From NCBI GenBank assembly GCA_963971285.1, contig OZ020258.1:13660614-13724613 (forward strand): a DNA stretch of 64,000 nt. Reading direction: 5' to 3'. Of the stretch, positions 55,600 through 64,000 are shown piece by piece. Below the pieces are notes generated by a model that made no database searches, was not told the DNA's origin, and was given only the letters and a program-made list of their open reading frames with translations. Within the stretch, counting starts at the first letter, position 1. Each line of letters opens with the position of its first letter. The position numbers were made by a program, and so were the translations under genes. The DNA is from Astropecten irregularis. Taxonomy: Eukaryota > Echinodermata > Asteroidea > Paxillosida > Astropectinidae.

Positions 55600-55940
55600 A
55601 GAAGTGATAATTGTTGTTCATTCTCAAGGATTTGTTTTGTTTTTGTTTTGGGGTGTAGAATTAAATAGAAGTCCAGTATACCTTCATTTGTTTTGTTTAA
55701 AGTTTAGTTATAATGTCTGTGTGCATAATTGCATGTTGTTTACTTGTCTGTTGTGTGTCTGCTTGTTTGTATATTTATTTGTTGGACTGTCTATCTATTC
55801 GTTCTATTTGCTTGTTTGTTCTTTGCTTTTGTTTAATATTTGTTAGTTTATTGTTTGTTTGTTTGTTTGTTTGTTTGTTTGTGCTTACTGTTATCTTGTG
55901 ATCTACGTTATGTTTTATGAAGAGGTTTATTTATTTATTT
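55600..55940. repeat. Low-complexity TTTG/TTTA stretch
   Basis: TTTGTTTG and TTTATTTA runs (55855-55885, 55926-55945) make Cys/Leu/Phe-rich open frames that have no family resemblance. Confidence 0.7.
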
Positions 55941-56549
55941 ATCTATTGTGTGTAAACATTACATATATTGAGTGTTCATAATATTTATTACTTTCTTTCC
56001 ATTTTAAAAATCTCCCTGTAATTGGCATTGTATTGCTGTTGGATGAGATTAATAAATAGAAATTAATAAATAGAAATATAAAACATGGGTGTGCTTGTGT
56101 CTGAAGAATCTTCACCGTTGTTCCCTGTGGGAAAGACAGACCCATATGGTGTGATAACTAGTACTTGTGATCAAGACTGACAGAGAGTACAAGACTTTAA
56201 TAAAGAGTCCAGATTAGAACTTCTTCGTCCAGTGAGAAGTTGTAATAAAAAATGTGTGAAAAGTGCATGTACAATGAAAAGTAATGGCAGAGGTGTAAGC
56301 ATCCACATAATAAACGCACTATTTAATAGACTTTATTAAAAGATAAGATCTAAAAACAAATGTTCTGAAAAGAGCTCCTGTAATGAATATAGTCCAATTT
56401 TGCATTTTGTTTCTGGAAATGTCCTGAAAGTACGATCAAACTATGATAATCATAAACTAGACTGTATAATCCGTAGCAGCTTTATGATGAACATTTTCAA
56501 TGACATTTATGTTTGGATTGTTTTTATGCCAGGGTAGTGTCCGGAATAG

Positions 56550-57883
56550 TTACTCCAGAGTATATATCAGGACACCACTGCTTGGAGTCACCTCTATGTC
56601 TGCTGAGGTGACGTTGTGAAGATGGCACTGTCCGGTACCCAGTGCAAAGTCAAAGGAGAAACATTCAGCATACAGGATGCAGAGCTGAGCACAGAGCAGG
56701 GGAAATTTGGCCATCTCGGTCTTCAGAGGCTGGTTGTTTCCAATCAGTCCTCCTACGTGCATGAGCTTGAAGCTCAGGCGGGTATTCCTAAACTTGCCAA
56801 AACAAGAGCCTTGACCTGATATTAAAAAAACCAAAAAGAAAACAAATACAGCTTATTTAGGAGTTAATTCAAGAGATGATTAGGAATTGTACTTATTTCA
56901 CTTAAAGGTATAACATCATACTTTGGTTTTTGTCAAAGAAATGCAGATTTATGGGCACAGAAATCAGGAAAGATACAGTAACAGTCATCTGTGAAATTCC
57001 CAGACCCATACGGTGCCGACCTTTTGAGAAAAGAGCGAAAAACACCCACGGAATTTCTTTATTCTTTTCGCCGTTTCTTTTCATCTTTTAAAGATCAGAA
57101 ATATTTTCGGTCGTTGCCTTTACCAAATTCTGGATAAATGCAGCATTTCAGGCGGAATTATTTCAACGGTATGTTTCTACCAGCACCATTTTTATACCCT
57201 GTAAGTTATAGGTAAATTTGTGAACATTTCTGTTTTGGTTTCCTACCAAAGTATGATACTACCTTGAACATTACAAACAGCTTTGGACTTCAACATAGTT
57301 TTAAACTAAGCTCAGATCATGCATAATGGCCAATTATCTTATTGACATTCAATATTTGTTTACTCATAATTAAATAATTTCAAGACGAAATTTAAAACTT
57401 TGCCAATTTCAAATGAATGAGGACCGCTCGATGAATACATTGCTTGATTTTGCAAAATTTTAATAATTAATGTATTAGGGAGACACATAAGCGTCTAAAA
57501 GTGGACGTTAGGGAGACATCGAAAAGTCTCCCTAAGCTACCTCTTAAAGACACGTTTTTTTGCTGTCCATACTTTAATAGTAGACAGATAATGCTCTCAA
57601 TATGAAAATGTGTCAATTTCAAGTTAATTGGTTTGAAATAGGTAAGTAAAGTTTGACCCTAGGGGAAAGTCTCCCTAATGTACCATCCTCGGTTATTATG
57701 TAACATTCAAGAACAGTGTGCACAAAATCTGCTCAACTCAGTGTCTGTTGGGAACAGTTCACGTGAAACTGTGTGCACGGACGGGATACAAATACAAACC
57801 TGTGACTTGATGCATGCTAGGGCTTCGTGTGGTATGGTCCTGTTGACTTTCAGAAGTGAGTAGATTCTGACTGACAGACGAAG
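56550..57883 (-). CDS. Gene D: 3' end (linker and PAN exons) of a further lectin gene
   Basis: Linker exon 57800-57883 (84 bases, SQQDHTTRSPS core) and terminal PAN exon 56550-56815 (QGSCFGKF...CHLHNVTSADIEV, stop TAA) match gene C exons 19494-19577 and 18231-18496 with the same phases. The intron contains a TTAA-flanked short element (56906-57267) as in gene C. Upstream, homology to gene C stops at 58070 where a Harbinger element begins, so the 5' exons, if present, are beyond the window. Partial by position, not necessarily broken. Confidence 0.7.
56906..57267. mobile_element. K1 TTAA element, gene D intron
   Basis: Same site as 18582-18950; the right TTAA has mutated to TTGA. Confidence 0.65.
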
Positions 57884-57926
57884 CTGTTGAAGTGAATGAC
57901 CGACGAAATGAATGTGATTTAGACTA

Positions 57927-58069
57927 GGGGTCGATTTCACAAAGCCCTGCGATCGATCGTAACTTGAGTTATGAAGGATAATTCCCATCGTAGGGGGCCT
58001 ATCCCACATAGGTCTTCAATGCACCAAAACTCCTACGATTGATAGTAAGTTACGATGGTAAAATCGACC
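57927..58069. mobile_element. H2 Harbinger-type MITE in gene D
   Basis: Same site as 19621-19764. Its right CAG (58070-58072) is directly followed by the GGGTCGATTTCACC end of the large element. Confidence 0.7.
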
Positions 58070-59014
58070 CAGGGGTCGATTTCACCAAACTCTTCGTAAC
58101 TTACTATCAATCGTAGGACTTGCGAAGGATTGCAGCTCTACGATCAATCGTAGCTACGATGGGTCCTATGAAGGATTTCACCAAACTCATCGTAGGCGCG
58201 ATGCATTCAATAATCCATTTAACGTAAATATATTTCTTGTACGAGGATGCAAGTCACGAAGAATACGGCTGTTTCATGGGCCGTATGCACAGTCCTACAA
58301 CTTACTGAATCAGTCGTTGGTATCGCGTAAAATAAAAATGGTGTCGTACGCGGACGCAGGGAAATTGAGCAAATTGATTGGAAGGAAGTTTCAAGGACAG
58401 GTTTATCGTCTGCTCGGGAGGTGAGTTTTGATAAATAGGCCTATTATGTAATCTAACAATAATAGTAAAAACTTCAGAACCTTCGAGCGATAGAGATTAA
58501 TTGAGTAAGTGCAAAAATCATTCCAATCTCAACAATTCAGCAACGTACGCTTGTGCATAATGCAATGGGTTTTTTGTGTGTGGTGTGTACTTCTCGTTTG
58601 GCAAAAAATGAACAATTTTTTCCCGATTTCTTAGGGCCCGGAAACACTTGAAAAAAATTTAGGCTTGACACAACGTTAGTAATGAAACGATTCAGAGGGT
58701 TGGTTGGCTGAGCATATTTTGTGGCTTATAATGCCGTTCTGTACGTGTAGAATAATTAATTATAAACATTGGGTCATTGCGGTTATAAAAATTGTACTTA
58801 TCTGTTGTCACACGATGTGGTCAATAGTAGAGATCGCGACATGCAGTTAGGCCCCCTAATACTTTTAACTTGGAATTGAACTGGTTCTAAAACAAAGAAG
58901 TGTGCCCACATTGCATTATACACAGCATACCTGCGATTGTGAAGCTGCTTGTTGAAGGTTGGGCTTGCTTTTTGCATACTTAAACATATGTAACTTATGT
59001 AGGCACATCGCAGA

Positions 59015-60565
59015 ATGGCGAAACGTCAGAGAGGTTGCAATTGGTCGCATGAAGAGATTGTAATTCTCAGTGAGTTTGTGAGGGGCCACAGCCATAAATT
59101 ATTTGGCACTAGTCACAAGGGCACCGAACCAGTTGAGAACATAAAGAAGGTGCATTGGAAGATGGCAACGCAGGCCTTGATGGAGAGCGGGGGTAAGGAG
59201 AGAGATTGGCAGAAAGTCCGCAAGAAGTGGCAGGATGTGACATGTGAAGCGAGGAAATATCACAGAGAGTGTAACCGGACAGGTAAAATGCTTTCCTTTA
59301 AATACAAAACAATGTTTTGTAATGTATTTAATATTCCACTGGTTATTTAGTAAAGAACAATGGACTGTGGAAAATAGATTTATAACGACAATGCACTTTA
59401 ATACATGTAGGCCTACTCATCAGGAGTTGATTTCACCAAACTCATCGTAACTTACTAGGCCTATCAATCGTAGGACTAAGTAGGATACGGTGGATTATCC
59501 TTCGTTACTCGGATTACGATCGTAGGGCTTAGTAAAATCGACCCCAGATTTTATAGACAAAATAAGATGACAAATGACATTACTATAATACAGGTATATT
59601 TACATATTTGAGGTCTAGACTCTAGAGCAGAATCCCAAGTCGTCAATTCACCAGTAATTATTTTGTGTGTTTCAGGTGGGGGTGAAAAACCTCAAGTGAA
59701 CCACACGCTCAACGTGGTGTTGGATGCATTGGCTCCTGTGGCTAAGGATGGCATTCTTAGCGTAGCGGAAGGGGAATCCTTCCCTGATGTATGTGACATG
59801 GTGGACACACTTGCCGAGGGTAAATTCATTCATCAATAATGATTTGAATGAAAATAGGATGTGTTATAAGAGGAGCTGTTCTTGAATTCTGAGCTGATAC
59901 ACATCCTTGATAGAATTCTGAAAAGTAAATAATTACATTTACACCTTGCAAAACTTCCAAATGTTTATAAATTACCATATATTATGTAAAACAATGTTTA
60001 CACCCAGGAACCTAATTCATGAACAATTGAATTGTTACAGGTGGGATTGAAGACCATATTTCCTACACCGAAGAGGAAGAAGACCTCCTTGAGCAAGTGG
60101 TAACAGGTAATTAGCAGCTAACTGAGGGGTTGTTAAAAAAACAATACTTGTATTAAATACATACAGCAGAAGTCTGGCTTATTATGTTGTACGTGAATCT
60201 GTACCATAAGAATTGACACCTGCAATTTAAGTTAAGTGGACAATTCCTAGGGGATGGGTTTATAGAATGTTATTATTTTTTTTTTTACAGCTGTCAGACA
60301 TGTTGACACAGCCAACTACACAGATGCAACTGACATGCCAATCAGCTCAGTAGCAACTGTCCCTCCGATCTCCAACAGCAAACCTTCCTCATCCAAGACA
60401 GTGCTGGAGATCGAGCAAGAAAGGCTTAACATTGACCTTCAAAGGCTGGAGATAGAGAAGGAACAGCTGAAAGTTTCAAGGAACATCCAGGCTTCTTTGA
60501 TGGAGTTAAGTTTGAACTTTCAGCGGTTCCTTGCTCCATCTCCAGAGGAAAAACTAGAATTGTAA
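59015..60565 (+). CDS. Myb/SANT-like accessory protein of Harbinger element 2
   Basis: Four exons: 59015-59282, 59676-59819, 60041-60106, 60291-60565, total 753 nt, 250 codons plus TAA. The N-terminus (MAKRQRGCNWSHEEIVILSE) opens a trihelix-type Myb/SANT domain with W at about residue 10, W in VHWKMA and the WQKVRKKWQDVTCEARKYHR third helix. The C-terminus has a charged coiled-coil (EIEQERLNIDLQRLEIEKEQ) ending SPEEKLEL. All junctions are GT/AG and in phase. Role by family knowledge: binds element ends or partners the transposase. Intron 1 carries an H2 MITE. Confidence 0.8.
59424..59544. mobile_element. H2 MITE inside the Myb gene of Harbinger element 2
   Basis: GAGTTGATTTCACC / AAAATCGACCC flanked by CAG (59421-59423) and CAG (59545-59547). 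It sits in intron 1 of the accessory gene of its probable parent element. Confidence 0.7.
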
Positions 60566-60742
60566 AATATTGATACTGTAAAGTGGCTAATGAATTCATT
60601 ATAAAAAAAACACTGAAATTCTGATAATTGAAGAGCAATATGAATAGAAATGCTTCCTCCTGCAAATACATACACCATTATAATTAGTGCTTCTAGTAGT
60701 TGCAATATGTCAGTTGTAATACATTTCTAATACATGTATTCC

Positions 60743-60905
60743 AAAATACTTGGAGTGTGGAGGGCCTAACGCGTTTCGATCCTTGCAGGATTCTTTCGCA
60801 AAGCCCTTTGAGAGAGATCCTGCTGGATTACAACGTGTCAGGAGTCTTTGAGAAAGATCCTGCTAGGATCGAAATGTGTCAGGCCCTTCACACTCCAAGT
60901 ATTTT
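60743..60905. mobile_element. Palindromic element (GGAGGGCC.AACGCG family)
   Basis: TACTTGGAGTGTGGAGGGCC...GTTTCGATCC and inverse GGATCGAAATGTGTCAGGCC...ACTCCAAGTA; the centre repeats TTTGAGA.AGATCCTGCT. Just 3' of the Myb-like gene. Confidence 0.7.
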
Positions 60906-61324
60906 TAAAAATATTACAACTGACATATTGCAACGACTAGAAGCAGCTGCATGTAATTATATTGGTCTTTAACTATCAGCATTTAAGTCTTTTGTAATAA
61001 TTGTACATGTATATATTTTAGGTAATTATCTTGGGTAATGAGCAGTTTGCAGCAGTCTTTTTCTTGAATTGATAATATTTCCATATTTAAAATGCCCATA
61101 ATTCACAAACACCTTTATTCATTGTTACTTTTCTTGACCTCATGGTGGAATGTTTAAAAAACATTGTACATGTATATGATTAGGGAAATGTAAAACAAAA
61201 TATGCAAAGACAATATTGTTTGGTGAACATTCTGTAAACTAATAAAAAACTAATGATCCTAAGGTGTAGGATGATAGGGACTTCATGTCTCTCCCAATGC
61301 GAAGACTCTTTTTACTATACAGGA

Positions 61325-61775
61325 TGAGTAAACAAAGAAGTTGACCGGGATTGGTGATGTTTTCAAAACAAACAAATGACACTCAAAAGTTCAGTAAAGC
61401 ATATATTTAACAAGCACTCTCTCCTGCTTATTAGAAAAAAAGGAATGAAACAAAATGATCATACCTAAGAGGACTTTAGGGTACTCACATTGCAAGCTAT
61501 CCATGGAATGTTAATGCTTCACTGAATCTAAACAAAGGGTATTAAAGATTACTTTTTAAATTTATTTTGCCAATTATTCCATGGGCAGCTTACAAAATGA
61601 GTACTATAAAAATAGACATACATGTAACTCCTCTTAGGAATGATCGATTTGTTTCATTCTGTTTTCTAATAAGGAGAGAGTGCTTGTTAAATATATGCTT
61701 TACTGAACGTTTGAGTGTCATTTGTTTCTTTTGAAAAACATCACCAATCCCGGTCAAGTTCTTTTTGACTCACCA
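61325..61775. mobile_element. Element with ~145-bp inverted arms inside Harbinger 2
   Basis: GAGTAAACAAAGAAGTTGAC...CCTAAGAGGA (61326-61472) pairs with TCCTCTTAGG...CAAGTTCTTTTTGACTC (61630-61771), loop about 155 bases. Lies between the two convergent genes. Confidence 0.75.
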
Positions 61776-61973
61776 TGTACATCATAAATATTCATCATAC
61801 ATCATACAAAGTTTGAATTAAAAGATCACGTTGAACTAGGACAAATCAGAGACTGACATTTTATCATACTGGCGATTTATTAACCTGGGAATTTAAAAAG
61901 ACCACTGTTTTGACTGTTTGAGAAATAAAAAAAAAATATATATATACAAACCGTTACCACTTGATTGAATTGA

Positions 61974-63496
61974 CTAATTATTGAAAAATCTATTGATGAC
62001 TCTGTCTCTGTGTGCTCTTCCATCTGCAAGAGGACCAACATAGGGGACTGCCTCGTCTTCATCAATGACATAGTCCTCTATGTCGGGCTCTCCGAAATCC
62101 TTAGACAGATTGTAGAGCACACAGCAAGCTTTAATGACCTTGCATGCTCGTTGTGGCGACACGCGTAGGCCTAGCATCAAGCATGGGAATTTCTTCTTAA
62201 GTTGTCCTATTGTCTGCTCGATCTTGACCCTTGTTCTTCGGTGAATCCTGCAGCAAGGCAAACCAACACAAAATGAGCAACCATCTGAAAATTAATTTGC
62301 AAAATACTTTACAATGATCACATGATTATAGGATTTGAGGAATGGTTGTCTCACTATTTTACCAAGGTACAAGCTAAATTTCATTTGAGCTAGTTTGAGT
62401 TCAACCTCATTTACTAAACATTTCCATTCAAGTAAAGTAAAGTTAGCAGTTCTGGCAATTTGACACAAAGTGACCCAGGTCAAGCCTAGCTATTAGCATT
62501 AGGATTTTCAAGTTGTTGTGTCAAATTTGACTGACAATAGCGCTCCGCACTAATGATGTCACACGAGTGATTTGATTTGGCCAGCGCACGTATGTACACT
62601 GGATGTCAGACAAACTTTTCATGCATGCACATGTATGCACACACATACACCCGCCACACGTTTGCAATATTTGTCTGAGATCCGGTGTGCTATTTTTAGC
62701 GCAAGTGCGGAGTGCTATTGCAACTTTAGTTTCTCTCTACTTAATAGCACCATGGTTCAAGTTAAATGTTCGACTTATATATTATTTATCTTTTACTGAC
62801 AGTTAAAATTACCTGTTGTAGCGCCTCTCAGCATTTGATTGTGGCTCCAAGATTGGTGTCATCAGCCACGGCCTTAGCGGATACCCTGTATCTCCAATCA
62901 GCACTCCATGAAGTCTGAAACAAGAAGGTGAGAGTAAGTGAAACTGACACACAAACTTAAGGTGTGTTTTAGGGAAACTTTCAACACAAAGGCAATGTTC
63001 AAGCAATATTTCCTATATAGTACACTTACCGGCCATCACTGAACATGTTGCCAATCATGCTACCATGGATGATAGCACTATCATGTGAACTTCCTGGCCA
63101 CCTTGCTACAACATTGGTGATCTTGTAGTTGGCATTGCAAATTAACTGCACATTAATGCTGTGATAACCTTTCCTATTTACATATAGGTGCTCATCATCA
63201 TGCATAGGGGATCCATGAAGTCGAACATGACTTCCGTCTATTGCTCCAACCGCTTCTGGAAAGCCAGCAATGGCAAAAAACTCATGCTGGGACTGAGCAA
63301 CCTCTTGACGGGTGACTGGGAATCTGATGACTCTGTTCGTCAAATTGGAGATTGCTGCAGTAACTCGGTGCACAATTCTACAAACTGTCGCTACACTGAC
63401 GTCATGGAGGTCTGCGTGCACCGTGTAAAATGATCCAGTAGCATAAAATCGAAGTGCTGTAAGAAGTTGCAGCTGTGCTGGAACAGCATTGCTTCG
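61974..63496 (-). CDS. HARBI1-like DDE transposase of Harbinger element 2 (5' exon not found)
   Basis: Exons 63030-63496 ([39 protein letters not shown] with the first Asp, [25 protein letters not shown]), 62813-62914 ([14 protein letters not shown], second Asp) and 61974-62247 ([17 protein letters not shown], Glu; [11 protein letters not shown]; stop). Junctions are in phase. The first exon starts at an acceptor (ttcag) before CGAAGC, so the true N-terminus is upstream, in 63497-64000 or beyond. The triad is complete and no stop interrupts, so the element could be active or recently active. Confidence 0.8.
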
Positions 63497-64000
63497 CTGA
63501 AAGAAATGAAACATAGACTGAATTAATAAGGTTTTTAAATGATTTAGTTCAATTCACTAACTTCTTTCTTTCATACATGTACTTTCCAATTGTACATAAA
63601 ACATGTATTAAATTAAATTCTAAATACGAATTATTTGAAGTTCTGAAATTATGATTTAAATTTTTTTCTGGATTCACTTAATCAATTGATTATCATAATG
63701 TCTCCTCTTCATTTTTTTTTATGGTATTGGTAAATGATCATTTGCCACTTTCAACTGCATCAATTATGCACAAGTTGGTATAAATGTTATTAATTTTCAT
63801 TTTGTAAAGTTTAGAGATCAAGTGTTAACGATAAATTTAAATGAAATTTATTCTTCGGTGTGAATGTGCCATTTTATGCAGTATTGTTAGATTCCATGTA
63901 AGGAATTCCCTCTCATGCCCTCAATTTTGAAAAGATTTAAGTAGCAGAAACATGCCACATTTCTGACTATCCCCCGCACCCGCATCCATCCCAAATTATT

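Larger units (their letters stand above)
58073..64000. mobile_element. Harbinger (PIF) element 2, right end beyond window
   Basis: Left end GGGTCGATTTCACC follows CAG at 58070-58072, the CAG that also flanks an H2 MITE. Contains a plus-strand Myb/SANT gene (59015-60565) and a convergent minus-strand HARBI1-like transposase (63496 to 61974). No right end is seen before 64000. Same ends as the H2 MITE family, so this is its likely parent. It lies where gene C continues in the left copy, that is, inside the presumed intron of gene D. Confidence 0.78.

Noticed and set aside
55604..55901. Leu/Phe/Cys-rich small membrane protein
   Set aside because: Arises from TTTG/TTTA low-complexity DNA.

Overview
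The window is animal genomic DNA: AT-rich, intron-rich and packed with repeats. All recognisable host coding exons lie on the minus strand. Short exons with GT/AG junctions, secreted FTP (fucolectin-type F5/8C) and PAN/apple domains, a CR1/L2-like LINE, a Penelope-like element, Harbinger (PIF) transposons, tRNA-derived SINEs and many families of small inverted-repeat elements point to a marine invertebrate deuterostome. An echinoderm is my best guess; this is inference, not proof.

The core is a cluster of related secreted lectin genes read right to left. The full plan is a signal-peptide exon, FTP domain 1 (three exons), FTP domain 2 (three exons), two to five Ser/Thr-rich linker exons, and one PAN/apple exon carrying the stop codon. 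Every internal exon begins with 2 bases of a split codon and ends with 1, so any of them can be skipped or duplicated without frameshift. Gene C (28712 to 18231) is complete and splices by eye to 486 codons plus stop. Gene B (48671 to 35123) is complete with longer linkers, about 560 codons. Gene A (6558 to 908) has lost its signal peptide and FTP1 exons through a roughly 10.5-kb deletion. Gene D (57883 to 56550) shows only its linker and PAN exons; its 5' part would lie beyond 64000, behind a transposon.

The window contains a large direct duplication. Positions 1-19765 match about 34170-58070 closely, with roughly 14 kb of unique sequence (19.8-34.1 kb) between them. Each unit holds one two-domain lectin gene and the 3' end of the next. 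Because the copies differ by insertions and deletions, they give clean empty sites for several mobile elements: a 7.8-kb Harbinger at 7265-15109, a 301-bp hAT-type element at 4701-5001, and the 10.5-kb deletion. A recent tandem duplication and two uncollapsed haplotypes placed in line both fit.

Mobile elements fill introns and gaps. Two Harbinger elements each carry a HARBI1-like transposase and a convergent Myb/SANT-like gene (7265-15109; 58073 to the window end). Several short families share their termini and a 3-bp CWG target site. TTAA-flanked (Kolobok-like) short elements are numerous. A LINE sits in the same intron of genes A and B. A rearranged Penelope-like element sits in the equivalent intron of gene C. 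A roughly 38-bp minisatellite that has become a 75-bp higher-order repeat separates the lectin genes (16.4-18.0 and 52.5-55.1 kb).

Stretches with nothing recognised beyond intron or intergenic DNA: about 2010-2600, 5580-6030, 7930-9240 (transposon intron), 26663-26880, 46600-47000, 50170-51290, 52060-52500, 55110-56540 (apart from low-complexity DNA) and 63515-64000.
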